A stretch of DNA of 64,000 bases from Clostridia bacterium (GTDB taxonomy: Bacteria; Bacillota; Clostridia; Lutisporales; Lutisporaceae): NCBI GenBank assembly GCA_035628995.1, contig DASPIR010000009.1, positions 52,495 through 116,494 on the forward strand, written 5' to 3'. A model generated the notes under the pieces. It saw nothing but the letters and a program-made list of their open reading frames with translations, ran no database searches and had not been told where the DNA came from. Shown here one piece after another: positions 1 through 9,761 of the stretch (the first letter of the stretch is position 1; each line of letters starts with the position of its first letter). A program made the position numbers and the translations under genes.

Positions 1-31
1 CAAAAAATAAGGTTGTTATTCAACATATAGC

Positions 32-2416
32 TTACATAGTCTCCCATACCTTTGCGGCCATCACTGTCATATCATCCGGAGCCACCCCGCCGTTTGCCTC
101 CAGACAGCTTTGGACTATATCCTCTGCCATTTTCTGCGGATTCCTTGTACTCATGTTCATTATCATCTCTGCCAGCCATTTCTCCTTATCCACAATTTCC
201 TTGTTGCAGTCTAGAACACCGTCGCTAACCATGATCACAAAGTCACCGTCTGTAAGTTTTTTCTTCACAAGCTCCACATCGATATGGCTGAGTATACCGA
301 CAGGCAGAGTGCTATTTCTTATGACCTGAACTTCATCCTCATGTTTTATAAAGGCGGATACGGCACCTACCTTTACAAATTCAACCTCTCCTGTATACTG
401 GTTAATCACTGTCATATCGACTGTTGAATAGGTTTCCTCATTGGATTTTAACAGCATCATCGAATTTATAGCCTTTAAGGCTACATCCTTGTCAAAACCG
501 GCATATAAGAACTTTTCCAGCAGGGTTATGGTAGTATTGCTTTCCAATGCGGCTTTTGGCCCGGTACCCATGCCATCGCTCAGAGCCAGCATGAATTTTC
601 CGTCCTTCAGCTCTATAAAGGAATAATTGTCCCCGGAAACAGTGCCCGATTTGTTCATCCTTGCAATGCCTGTAGCAATTTGATACCTATGAGCCTCTTT
701 CAGCTTTATGCTGCATATGCTTTCATGGATCAAATCGCAGGCCATTTCCTTCTTATTGAACTTCTTTCCCGTTATTTTGTTTACAATCGGTATGATGCTC
801 TTCATACATTCACGCTTTCCGCCACAGCTGCTCATTCTTATATCGACATCCAGGGAACTTCCTGCTTTAACTACTATTACGTCCTTCACACGCACCGCCT
901 CATTATCCAGCCCTACCATTATAAGCTCCTCCATATCCCTGTCAAAGTCCACATCCATGTCTATCCTTAAAGCCAGATCAGACACCACAGCGGATACCTC
1001 CTTTAGCTGATCGCTTACAAGCAACCTGCTTTCATTCATTTTTTTTCTCCAGCCGAGTCCATTCCTATATATATCATAATAATACCTCAGCCCTTCGATT
1101 ATCTCCTCAGGCTTCAGGCAGCGCTCCTTGAAGCTCTTAACGCCGTCATTTCTCTTGGGGTCTCCCCCGTTTTCTATCATGGTGAGCATATTGAAAAGGT
1201 ACTGGTAGCTCTTGTAGAAGTCCCTCTTCCAGCAGCTGTTGCTCATTCCACATCCAGAGCAGACCTTTCCGACTACTTGGTCTATTATCTGTGCTGCATC
1301 ATTCTGGGAGAAGTAATTGCCATCCGGTGCTGCATCCTTCATTGTCTCAGCAAGGGATTTATATACTCCCGAAAGCTCAGAAAGCCTTTCTATGGTATGC
1401 TCCTTCACTCGCATATTGTAGGACCTTTCCTTGAGATACTCTCCAGCAATGATCGTCTTATAGCCAGACAGTCTTTTCATCAAGCTTGCAGGCAGACAAG
1501 CAAAAATTACAGAAGCAGCAAATATCTCATAAAATCTTATCAGCACCTCTGTCGAGCCATTTATGTAGAAGGTCATAAGAGCATTGCTGATTATGAATCC
1601 CATAGGGCAGCCAAACCGGCCAAGATTCTTCAATAATCCGCACATCAAGCCGCAAAGGCCATAGACACCTATGGCAGAAGGGAGAATCGAGCCAGATAAG
1701 GCTTGCACTATTCCCATTATGATTCCAACTGCAGCACCTATGCCCGTATTGCCAAGATGGGCGAAAACCATGATTATAAAAATAATGAGTATATTTTTTA
1801 TTGAAAGGCCCGCTACATAGAACTCCGCTCCGACAAAGCAGAATGCTGCCATAACAGTAACAGCTACCACCTCCTCCGAGGAAAGCAGCCTTCTGTTCTT
1901 ATAGTTCTTTATAATAGGTATTGAACAGTCATAAATATATATGAGTGTTACAATCAAAAGTGATTCTATAATGACCATTATGAGATCATAAAGGTAGTAA
2001 TTCTGGACATAAAAAATAAAATAGCCTGCCGCAAAGTTAGCTAAAGCTGCTACTGCAGCAACCATCAATTTTTTATCAGCTTTGATCTTATGTGCAGCTA
2101 CATACAAAATAATGAACACTAGTGCAGAAAAAAGATATTTCAGCAGTATTGTCTTCTCCCCAACACTTAGTACACCAAGCAGTATGCTTGTCCCTACAAT
2201 AAAGACATTCAAATCCTGAAGCATTGCCGCTGCCAGAAAAGCCATACAAAAGGGATTTAGAAAGTCCAATATGACTGCTCTGCCCAGAAGCAGCCCCAAA
2301 ATGCCCAATATCACATACAGCTTGAAATTACTGTTCATAAAAAGATCAATAGTGTGCTTTAACTTTCCACGTTTGCTTGTAACGCTATGATTTGAAATTG
2401 TTGCCAATCCTGCCAC
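32..2416 (-). CDS. spoIIE: Stage II sporulation protein E, PP2C-type phosphatase
   Basis: SpoIIE dephosphorylates SpoIIAA to release sigma-F in the forespore and also acts at the asymmetric septum. The 794-residue length fits the family. The N-terminal third is a run of about ten hydrophobic segments (residues ~30-330), the middle is a regulatory region, and the C-terminal ~200 residues form the PP2C domain. The metal-binding acids sit in SDGMG (~613-617), VSDGV (~731) and PDDMT (~780). The gene is the last of the conserved mazG-to-spoIIE order, but here it is separated from the tRNA cluster by an RCC1 gene and an inserted island. The start shown is GTG with a weak ribosome site; a TTG three codons downstream is a possible alternative. 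Confidence 0.97.
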   Translation of the reverse strand: MAGLATISNHSVTSKRGKLKHTIDLFMNSNFKLYVILGILGLLLGRAVILDFLNPFCMAFLAAAMLQDLNVFIVGTSILLGVLSVGEKTILLKYLFSALVFIILYVAAHKIKADKKLMVAAVAALANFAAGYFIFYVQNYYLYDLIMVIIESLLIVTLIYIYDCSIPIIKNYKNRRLLSSEEVVAVTVMAAFCFVGAEFYVAGLSIKNILIIFIIMVFAHLGNTGIGAAVGIIMGIVQALSGSILPSAIGVYGLCGLMCGLLKNLGRFGCPMGFIISNALMTFYINGSTEVLIRFYEIFAASVIFACLPASLMKRLSGYKTIIAGEYLKERSYNMRVKEHTIERLSELSGVYKSLAETMKDAAPDGNYFSQNDAAQIIDQVVGKVCSGCGMSNSCWKRDFYKSYQYLFNMLTMIENGGDPKRNDGVKSFKERCLKPEEIIEGLRYYYDIYRNGLGWRKKMNESRLLVSDQLKEVSAVVSDLALRIDMDVDFDRDMEELIMVGLDNEAVRVKDVIVVKAGSSLDVDIRMSSCGGKRECMKSIIPIVNKITGKKFNKKEMACDLIHESICSIKLKEAHRYQIATGIARMNKSGTVSGDNYSFIELKDGKFMLALSDGMGTGPKAALESNTTITLLEKFLYAGFDKDVALKAINSMMLLKSNEETYSTVDMTVINQYTGEVEFVKVGAVSAFIKHEDEVQVIRNSTLPVGILSHIDVELVKKKLTDGDFVIMVSDGVLDCNKEIVDKEKWLAEMIMNMSTRNPQKMAEDIVQSCLEANGGVAPDDMTVMAAKVWETM

Positions 2417-2680
2417 CGCCTAATACTTTATTGTTTTTTATATGCATTGCCGTTAGTGCTTGTACACTCATAAAACTCCAGTATAAAATTATCGTATATG
2501 AATTCTAACACAAGGAATTAGAATAATTTGTCAGGTTTGGTGGCTGAAACCGGAAAACTTTTAGACAGTGGGGAGGGTTTTTTGACATATGAAGTGTTGT
2601 ATGTGCAAGATAAGACAAATCAATGCCTCAGGTGCAATAATCCGTAGTCAGTAATTGGCGCTCTAAGAATTACGGCAAAA
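2417..2680. other. Intergenic region upstream of spoIIE
   Basis: No coding potential was found here. It should hold the spoIIE promoter on the minus strand. A TTTGTCAGG stretch at 2527-2535 resembles a Spo0A box, which would suit spoIIE (Spo0A-controlled in Bacillus), but a single match is weak evidence. Confidence 0.35.
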
Positions 2681-2712
2681 AATAAAAAAACCCAGATTTC
2701 TCTGAGTTTTTT
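2681..2712 (-). terminator. Terminator after the RCC1-repeat gene
   Basis: Read on the minus strand, AAACTCAG and CTGGGTTT form a stem that is followed by a run of T residues. It begins directly after the stop codon of the RCC1-repeat gene. Confidence 0.8.
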
Positions 2713-2716
2713 CACA

Positions 2717-4195
2717 CTATTTTAGCACGTTTGCATTGATGGATAATATCTTCTTGGGGAGAAATACATCCTTCTGAGTTCCATCTCCTACCAAGGCATT
2801 GCCATTAAACCCCCAGGACCATAAATCCCCATTTGTCGTAATTACAGCAGTTGTTTCACCCCATACAAATATTTTTTCTGCCCCATCAATCACTTTTTTA
2901 GGAGTAGCTACAAAGTCCGGATATAAGTCAGAACCTGTCTGGCCTAATGAATTAGACCCCCAGGCAAACACTTCTCCTCTTTTATTGACAGCTATTGTAT
3001 GATCTCTGCCTGCAGCTGCCTGTACCACATCCTCCATTACCTTTCTAGGCACAAACCCTTCTATAAACACGTTAAAAAATCTATTGTCACCAATTTCCTC
3101 CAATGTTATGTTACCAATACTACCCCATTCCCATAACTCACCGTTGTTTTTTATAGCCTTAGTAAGGCCTTCCGATATCGACAATTGAACAACATCATCC
3201 ATAATCTTCACAGGTTTTGATATTTCAATCGGTATTATGACATGATCATCAATTCCATTTACCTTTTTAAATCCGGCGCCTATCTGTCCTGCATTATTGC
3301 GGCCCCAACCCCACAACTCACCGTTAGTCTTAATGACAAAAGTATGATCCTTTTCAAAGTAGGCATTTTTCACTTCATCAATTACCTTCTTTGGCTTAAG
3401 AACATCCATTTTCGTCCCATCACCTATGCGGCTATGCTCATTTACTCCCCAACCCCATAATTCCCCATTGCCTTTTATAACCATTACATGTTCTATACTT
3501 GAAAATACATCATTAACTCCATCCATCACCTTTATGGGTTCCTTGACAATTTCACCCCTGCCGACGGCAATAATCCCATTTTTATTATTCCCCCAGCCCC
3601 ACAATTCGCCCTTGTCATTAATTGCATAGGTACGTCTTATATCTGGATATACCTTTGTTACGTTGTCCATTATCTTTTTGGGTTTAGGAACGGATTCTAA
3701 TGTACCATCACCTACTTGACCATTGTAATTTGCTCCCCAGCCCCATAGCTCATTTTTATCATTTATAACCATGACATACCATAAACCAATATAGAAACCC
3801 TTAACTCCATCCATTTGCTTTACAGGTTTTTTTGTATGCATTTCCCTTCTGGCTCCAATATCTCCCCAACCCCACAGCTCACCATTATTCTTCAAGACAT
3901 ATGTAGAATCAGTAGATACTTTCGCTGTAGCGACTCCATCCATTATCTTCTTGGGTTTGGTTATAACATTATAATCAGTTCCATCTCCAATCTGACCATA
4001 TAGATTATCTCCCCAGCCCCACAGCTCCCCGTTCTCCAGAACTACCATCCTGTGCTCGCCACCGATAGCCACTTGTTTAATTTTACTGGACAAAACCGTA
4101 GCAGCATTAGCGCTTGTATCCATAGCTTCAGTATTCATCACAAGCAGTATCATCATAATCAGTAAAGAAATGTACCTTTTTATTCTCATATGCAT
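2717..4195 (-). CDS. Secreted RCC1-repeat protein
   Basis: The protein starts with a signal peptide: a basic N-terminus, a hydrophobic run at residues ~8-22 and a likely cleavage after ANA at ~32. The rest is about nine repeats of ~45 residues, each with a GELWGWG-type core followed by a loop ending in PKKIMDGV or similar. This is the RCC1/BLIP-II type seven-bladed propeller repeat; the number of blades formed is uncertain. Bacterial members are extracellular and usually of unknown function, and some bind other proteins. The start has AGGAGG seven bases upstream. The gene lies just outside the island repeat, between it and spoIIE, so it is not part of the duplicated-end island. Confidence 0.85.
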   Translation of the reverse strand: MHMRIKRYISLLIMMILLVMNTEAMDTSANAATVLSSKIKQVAIGGEHRMVVLENGELWGWGDNLYGQIGDGTDYNVITKPKKIMDGVATAKVSTDSTYVLKNNGELWGWGDIGARREMHTKKPVKQMDGVKGFYIGLWYVMVINDKNELWGWGANYNGQVGDGTLESVPKPKKIMDNVTKVYPDIRRTYAINDKGELWGWGNNKNGIIAVGRGEIVKEPIKVMDGVNDVFSSIEHVMVIKGNGELWGWGVNEHSRIGDGTKMDVLKPKKVIDEVKNAYFEKDHTFVIKTNGELWGWGRNNAGQIGAGFKKVNGIDDHVIIPIEISKPVKIMDDVVQLSISEGLTKAIKNNGELWEWGSIGNITLEEIGDNRFFNVFIEGFVPRKVMEDVVQAAAGRDHTIAVNKRGEVFAWGSNSLGQTGSDLYPDFVATPKKVIDGAEKIFVWGETTAVITTNGDLWSWGFNGNALVGDGTQKDVFLPKKILSINANVLK

Positions 4196-4329
4196 TTTCT
4201 CTCCTCCTAATATACAAAAACTACAAAATATCGGATTCTTTTCAGGAATATTTTTTTATAGCAGTAATATTTTCTACATTATGAGACAAATTTCCTCTAA
4301 ACAAAGATTTTCTATATTTCTTTTACAGC

Positions 4330-4418
4330 AAAAACTAAAAAACTCAGACCTAAGTCTGAGTGTTATAAACAATATGGTAGCGGCGGGGAGATTTGAACTC
4401 TCGACCTGTCGGGTATGA
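4330..4418. repeat. Island end repeat, distal copy (att-type)
   Basis: This 89-bp copy is identical to 13628-13716. It comprises the terminator hairpin (CTCAGAC/GTCTGAG) and the 3' half of tRNA-Met up to the base before the anticodon. Beyond 4418 the sequence diverges completely from the tRNA. Confidence 0.9.
4375..4418 (-). pseudogene. Truncated tRNA-Met (3' half only)
   Basis: This fragment holds the tRNA-Met anticodon, variable loop, T arm and acceptor 3' strand with CCA, identical to the intact gene at 13673-13749. The 5' half is replaced by unrelated sequence, so it cannot give a functional tRNA. It is the displaced half of the target gene. Confidence 0.88.
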
Positions 4419-4590
4419 GGTGAACACTGCGCTTTAAGCCAGCTGTGGAACTTGTTTTTTCCTTTCCTTATGCCATGCAACAAAGTTACTATAATTCATC
4501 TCATATTATTCCCGCTTTTTCTAATTCAGTAACTGTCTCTCTGAAATAAACATATAACACCTTATCCGCTATTCTTGCTTTGGGGGTTTG
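4419..4590 (-). other. Possible coding remnants next to the island end
   Basis: Two short minus-strand reading frames lie between the unknown Cys-rich gene and the att-type repeat. One (4501-4590, no start codon seen) ends in a plausible helical peptide, ...RETVTELEKAGII. The other (4434-4499) starts at an ATG overlapping the first frame's end and encodes 21 residues (MNYSNFVAWHKERKK...). They could be the last trace of a deleted gene such as the missing integrase, but nothing identifies them. Confidence 0.25.
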
Positions 4591-4640
4591 CTAGTAATGA
4601 GAGCAGATTAAACTATATAATTCTCTAGTAGACAAAAGTC

Positions 4641-5405
4641 TTATTTTTTTATCTTGGATCCTGACGGTGATTGAATTTCAGTTATCTTTATTGAATGTGT
4701 TTTGCAATAATACTCTAAAAAGTCTCTTGCCAATGATTCTTCACCAGTACCTGTCTTTATCAACGCTGCCTGTTTAAGAATCTGTGCTGCTTGTTCATCT
4801 TCGAAGTAGCGAAATAGACCACTACTCCAGCGGCACTCTGGAGTGTTTTCGTTAGAATAATAATCCCAAAACATTAGTTCATTAGTTTCGCTTCTTGTAA
4901 AGTTAAGCTTATATTTTGAATTGCAAGCCACATAGCCCTCGCTTTCGTTGCTATATGTATCAACTCCACCTTCATAATAATCATCAATTAGAAACAAGGC
5001 GAAAATACGGCGATTATATTCTGAATCATTAGGGGTTACAAGAGTTAGTACTGCAAGGCTACCTATCTCTGCATTCTTTATGGTGCGTGCTTCACCAGCT
5101 CTTATACCATTATTATTGTATCCTGCTAACGCTTTCCAATCATTAAGCATAGAACTTTCGTAACAAACGGAACCTTCTTTTTTATAAATTTCCTGGAGCT
5201 CTTCATATGAGATCTTCTTTTTATAATATCGATTACAATCACATTGTGGTTGGCTACACCAGTCATATTTTGCTTTTCTGATATTATATTCTATTACATC
5301 TTTGGAACAAACACCATTAAAACCATAGTTTGTGTTAGTTCTTCCCCCATTGCAGAAATTGCATTTAAATGCAACGTTTGTTTTGCTCACAATTACCACC
5401 GCCAA
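4641..5405 (-). CDS. Cys-rich protein of unknown function encoded after hsdR
   Basis: I do not recognise this 254-residue protein. The N-terminus has six clustered cysteines (C15xxC18, C33, C50x4C55xC57) and another at C81, which suggests bound zinc or an Fe-S cluster. The second half has a compact, aromatic-rich domain with short blocks such as RRIFALFLIDDYYEGG, FWDYY and SSGLFRYF. It starts 15 bases after the hsdR stop and is surely co-transcribed with the restriction genes, so a role in or beside the type I system is inferred. The start is uncertain: TTG as given, or a GTG five codons later that has GGTGGT in front of it. Confidence 0.75.
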   Translation of the reverse strand: MAVVIVSKTNVAFKCNFCNGGRTNTNYGFNGVCSKDVIEYNIRKAKYDWCSQPQCDCNRYYKKKISYEELQEIYKKEGSVCYESSMLNDWKALAGYNNNGIRAGEARTIKNAEIGSLAVLTLVTPNDSEYNRRIFALFLIDDYYEGGVDTYSNESEGYVACNSKYKLNFTRSETNELMFWDYYSNENTPECRWSSGLFRYFEDEQAAQILKQAALIKTGTGEESLARDFLEYYCKTHSIKITEIQSPSGSKIKK

Positions 5406-5420
5406 TCTCTTGCTTATACC

Positions 5421-8400
5421 CTATGAAGACTTCTTCCTCAACTTCCTATATACCTCAGGTAACATAAATTTTATAACCTCTGCCATAAATGCCTCATCTT
5501 TAAACATTCTCACGAAAAACTCCTCGTTTTGTTCATATCGTAGTGCTGCAATATCCTTGAACTGCTGTTCAAATATTCTTTCAAAGGTTGATTGCGGGTT
5601 ATTTTTAGCAAGATCCACTAACCGTTCATCTGACATAAAGTCCTGGGTTAATTGTGCTAGTACCTTGTCCATTTCAGAAAAGTTTGTACCAAACCGTTCA
5701 TTAATTTTTTCAATTATAACCGACAGTGGTTCTTTCTTCTTATCCTTGCCACCAATGTTCCCCTTTGGTGCATAAAGTTCAGGATTTTCATATATAGTGA
5801 TTTTACCGTCAAAATCTTTTTCAAGTTTATATTTATCTAGTAACACCTTGTCATCAACGATTATCTTATCAAGCTTACCCTTTGGCATAAGTTTGAGCAA
5901 AAACTTAGCATAGACACTGAATTTTTGCATGTCTAAATCAAACATTCTGCACACCTGGGTAATAAACGCATAAAGTCGCACAAAGCGTGCAAGCCCTGTT
6001 TTTATCTCATCTTGATCTTTTGTATCCTTTGCTGCAAAACGGTCAAGCGCCGGTTGCAGTGAAGCAGCTAACTTGCCTAGGTCGGGCATTTCCTGCTGGG
6101 CTGTTTTATAATATATCTTTGCAAAAATTTCAATTTCGGACTGCTGCCACAAATGATATTCATCAAGTGTGTTTTTAATGCCATAAATAATATTAGGACT
6201 TGCTTCCTCTGATAAAATGGTCCCTTGATAATACGGCTCAAACGCCTCTTTTATCTCTTCTGCAGTATTTACAAAATCAAGTACAAAAGTATCCTCCTTA
6301 CTTGGCATCGTACGATTTAATCGTGATAAGGTCTGTACTGCTTTAACCCCTGATAGTTTCTTATCAACAAACATCGTGTGAAGCAATGGCTCGTCAAACC
6401 CAGTTTGATATTTTTCAGCGACAATAAGCATATTAAATTCATCAGAATTAAAATACTCCGGCAATTGCTTTTCTTTAATAATTTTTCCATCTGCAGTTTT
6501 GTTTAGCTTTTCCTCAGTATATTCCATTCCGTCATCGTTGACTACTCCGGAAAAGGCAACCAAAACATCCAAATCATCGTATTTTTTGTCTTTAATATAT
6601 CGCCTAAACTCCTGTAAATACCTCACCGCATGTAATCGAGAAGAAGTAACCACCATCGCTTTCGCACTTCCGCCGATTTTGTTTTTAGTGATAGAACGAA
6701 AATGCTCAACCATTATAACGGTTTTCTGTGCGAGGTTGTGTGGATGAAGAGATTCAAATCTTCTTATTGCTGTCGCTCCTCTGCTGCTATCCAATTCAGG
6801 GTCATCTTCAACTTGTTTTATTATTTCAAAATAGTGATTATATGTAGTGTAATTCTTAAGGACATCAATAATAAAGTCTTCCTCAATAGCTTGCTGCATT
6901 GAGTAATTATGAAATGCCTTAAACTTACCGTTCTCTTGCTTATCTCCAAACATTTGTAAGGTTTTATCTTTTGGAGTGGCTGTAAAAGCAAAGAAAGAGA
7001 GGTTCTTATGCTGACCATGTGCAGCAAGTTCATCAAGTAATTTATCCTCATCATCTTTTCTTGCAGTTTCATCGTCATTTTCCATTCTTGCATATTCTGC
7101 TAATATGCTTTCGGTGTCCGCCAGTGCCTTTTTTAGCTTCTTTGCGGCTTCGCCCGTCTGCGAGGAATGAGCCTCATCAACAATTATTGCAAAATTGTTT
7201 TTACCACCGACAATGTCTTTATAAATTACAGGGAACTTCTGCAACGTCGTTATAATAATTGCTTTCCCAGCGTTAATAGCATCTTTTAATTGTGCTGAAT
7301 CCTTGTCTATCTTTTCAACCACTCCGAGCTTATGGTCGAATTGAAAAATTGTATCCTGCAGCTGATTATCAAGTACCTTTCGGTCTGTAATAACGATAAC
7401 TGACTTAAATATCTTTTCGTTATTGTCATTATGAAGCCCTGAAAGACGATGAGCCAGCCATGCGATAGAATTGGATTTGCCGCTGCCTGCACTATGCTGT
7501 ATTAGATAATTCCTACCTGCACCATTTTCTCTTACATTTGAAAGCAGTTTACGAACAACATCTAGCTGATGGTATCGAGGGAAAATAATACTTTTCTTTT
7601 CAATTTTCTTCTCTGACTTGTCCTTTTTAGTTTTCTTTTCGAGATGTACAAACTTTTGAAGGATTTCCATCAAACGGTCTTTATATAAAGCATTTTCCCA
7701 CAGATAAGCAACAGCGAAATTGTCTTCACGTGCAGGGTTGCCCGCTCCGCCAATATTACCTGCACCACCCAAGCCCTGATTAAAAGGTAGAAAATAGGTG
7801 TTGCCACTTTCTAGCCGGGTGGTCATATACACTTCTTTAAGATCAACTGCAAAATGCACCAAAGTACGATTAGGAAAATCAAAAATCGTCTCTACCGGGC
7901 TTCGGTCATATTTGTACTGATCTATAGCATCGGATGCATCTTGTCCTGAAAATTGGTCTTTCAGTTCCAATGTAACAATCGGAATACCATTAATAAACAG
8001 CACCATATCAAGGGAGTTATTATTGCGGCTTGAATAATGTAATTGGCGAGTACAGGAAAGTATGTTTTGCTCATACAGCTTTAATGTCTGCTCGTTAAGA
8101 CCTGTTTCAGGCTTAAAAAAAGCCAGATGAAACTTTATGCCCCGGTCTATAACACCTCTCCTTAGAGCATGTATTAAGCCAACTTGTCGCACTTCTTTAC
8201 AAAATCGGTCTATAAACGCCTTATCACTTCCACTACCGTAAATAGTTTGATACTTATCCCATTCTTTTGGTTGAGTATTTCTGATAAAGGTCAAAAGCGT
8301 ATGAGGTTCCAGTGCGAGTTCCTTATCATAAGAATTCACACCACCCTTAATATATCCACCCTCAGTGGTAAGATAATGCTCTATCGCCTCTTCAAGTTTT

Positions 8401-8426
8401 TTCTCCCTATGGTCAAAGTCAGACAT
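5421..8426 (-). CDS. hsdR: Type I restriction enzyme R subunit
   Basis: HsdR is the ATP-driven translocase and nuclease of a type I restriction complex. The 1001-residue protein has a PD-(D/E)xK nuclease motif (D140, then E154-L-K156), Walker A SAGSGKS at 312-318, DEAH at 417-420, a TATP motif III and a C-terminal helicase motif with QTLSRLNRT. A long charged linker (~262-280) precedes the helicase. It directly abuts hsdS with no spacer and is followed 15 bases later by the unknown Cys-rich gene. No frameshift or missing catalytic residue was seen, so the enzyme should be active. Confidence 0.97.
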   Translation of the reverse strand: MSDFDHREKKLEEAIEHYLTTEGGYIKGGVNSYDKELALEPHTLLTFIRNTQPKEWDKYQTIYGSGSDKAFIDRFCKEVRQVGLIHALRRGVIDRGIKFHLAFFKPETGLNEQTLKLYEQNILSCTRQLHYSSRNNNSLDMVLFINGIPIVTLELKDQFSGQDASDAIDQYKYDRSPVETIFDFPNRTLVHFAVDLKEVYMTTRLESGNTYFLPFNQGLGGAGNIGGAGNPAREDNFAVAYLWENALYKDRLMEILQKFVHLEKKTKKDKSEKKIEKKSIIFPRYHQLDVVRKLLSNVRENGAGRNYLIQHSAGSGKSNSIAWLAHRLSGLHNDNNEKIFKSVIVITDRKVLDNQLQDTIFQFDHKLGVVEKIDKDSAQLKDAINAGKAIIITTLQKFPVIYKDIVGGKNNFAIIVDEAHSSQTGEAAKKLKKALADTESILAEYARMENDDETARKDDEDKLLDELAAHGQHKNLSFFAFTATPKDKTLQMFGDKQENGKFKAFHNYSMQQAIEEDFIIDVLKNYTTYNHYFEIIKQVEDDPELDSSRGATAIRRFESLHPHNLAQKTVIMVEHFRSITKNKIGGSAKAMVVTSSRLHAVRYLQEFRRYIKDKKYDDLDVLVAFSGVVNDDGMEYTEEKLNKTADGKIIKEKQLPEYFNSDEFNMLIVAEKYQTGFDEPLLHTMFVDKKLSGVKAVQTLSRLNRTMPSKEDTFVLDFVNTAEEIKEAFEPYYQGTILSEEASPNIIYGIKNTLDEYHLWQQSEIEIFAKIYYKTAQQEMPDLGKLAASLQPALDRFAAKDTKDQDEIKTGLARFVRLYAFITQVCRMFDLDMQKFSVYAKFLLKLMPKGKLDKIIVDDKVLLDKYKLEKDFDGKITIYENPELYAPKGNIGGKDKKKEPLSVIIEKINERFGTNFSEMDKVLAQLTQDFMSDERLVDLAKNNPQSTFERIFEQQFKDIAALRYEQNEEFFVRMFKDEAFMAEVIKFMLPEVYRKLRKKSS

Positions 8427-9761
8427 TTATATAACCTCCTTCTTACCAGTTACACATTCGTAAATCAAGGATTTTTTGTAGTCTGTTAGTTTCTCTAATA
8501 GTTTATTCTTTTGTTCTATCACACTATCAATTTGGGAGCATTTTTCCTCTAAATACTCTGATATTTCAATTTGTTCATTTAGTGTTGGATATGGTATATT
8601 AATATTTGCTATTTGCTCAAAATTTAGACCTTCTCGATTTGCGCCTGATTGATACACATTTATGGCAGTAGCTCCAATATCACAAATAATTATATAATAC
8701 AAAAATTTAATGTCTACAAGATTTTCAATAGAGCGAATTATACAAACGTGCTGGTTAACATTTGCTTTTTGTATAGTCATAGGATAAATACAAGCTCGTC
8801 CAATAGAACCCCCAGTGATATTCAATAAAATATCATTTCCTAATACTCGAGTATTTGACATTTCTTCATCAATTTCGTCTGAAATAAAGACAACATCATC
8901 AACTCTTAATCCATCGTTATGAATATTCTGACTACGTAAAAATGTTATACCAGTACTACTATATATTTCTGAACCTCCTTTTGGAGTTTTACCGCTACCA
9001 ATTTTAGAAGTCACAAATTTAATCTTGTTAATATCCCACCCCTCAGGAATATCACCAATCCATTCAACGCCACTAGGTTTCATTTTAACAGTTGGGTCAA
9101 GCCCTTTTGTTACCGCCTCAGTGATTACCGACTGCTTATATAGTTTCAGCTTTTCAATAACCACCTTTTGCTTTTCTATCGTATTATCAATTAGATTGCA
9201 CTTGCGGTCAAGGAAATTGGCAATAGCTTGTTGCTCGGATAGTGTAGGGAGAATAATTAACGCTTCAGCAAAATCACTGTAGGAAATACCATATCTTGTC
9301 ATCCCAATAGAACGATATTCAAACCATTTTCTCATATAATAAGACCCAAATAAGTATTTTTCAAACTGTAGATATATTACAATTTTGGGTCTAAATCGAG
9401 TAAGATGATATCCAAAAAGGGTATTATATAATTTTTCGTAAATTACAGCTGAGTGTCCCATATCCTCTGGTGTCTCAGATGAATTTGTAAAAAGAACATC
9501 ACCTCTTTCCAATGTACAACCGTTTGCTTTTGCACCGTTTGCGGAAATAATTAAATAGTCATCGCCATTTTTTATTTCAGACAAACTATTATTATATACA
9601 TTCATATAGTGGACTGACTTGAATAGTTTTTCTCCATCTTGAATTTTTTTATCAACACCATTTGCACTTAAATCACCCAAATATTTTAACTTTCTAACTT
9701 CCCATTCTTCCGGTATCTCTCCAATCCACTTAATACCGCTATTCTTCATCGCTCTTCCCAT
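8427..9761 (-). CDS. hsdS: Type I restriction-modification specificity subunit S
   Basis: HsdS chooses the DNA target of the complex. The 444-residue protein shows the two-fold repeat of full-length S subunits. There are two target recognition domains, each opened by a SGIKWIGEIPEEW-like block (~8-20 and ~222-234), and each is followed by a conserved helical spacer (LSEQQAIANFLDRK and LNEQIEISEYLEEK). It overlaps hsdM by one base (stop/start TAATG type) and abuts hsdR, so M, S and R are translationally coupled. The recognition sequence cannot be read from the protein. No inverted repeats or spare TRD cassettes for phase variation were seen beside it. Confidence 0.96.
   Translation of the reverse strand: MGRAMKNSGIKWIGEIPEEWEVRKLKYLGDLSANGVDKKIQDGEKLFKSVHYMNVYNNSLSEIKNGDDYLIISANGAKANGCTLERGDVLFTNSSETPEDMGHSAVIYEKLYNTLFGYHLTRFRPKIVIYLQFEKYLFGSYYMRKWFEYRSIGMTRYGISYSDFAEALIILPTLSEQQAIANFLDRKCNLIDNTIEKQKVVIEKLKLYKQSVITEAVTKGLDPTVKMKPSGVEWIGDIPEGWDINKIKFVTSKIGSGKTPKGGSEIYSSTGITFLRSQNIHNDGLRVDDVVFISDEIDEEMSNTRVLGNDILLNITGGSIGRACIYPMTIQKANVNQHVCIIRSIENLVDIKFLYYIIICDIGATAINVYQSGANREGLNFEQIANINIPYPTLNEQIEISEYLEEKCSQIDSVIEQKNKLLEKLTDYKKSLIYECVTGKKEVI

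Noticed and set aside
2717..4195. RCC1 gene as cargo of the tRNA-Met island
   Set aside because: It lies outside the 89-bp repeats, beyond the distal end at 4330, so it is not part of the same insertion.
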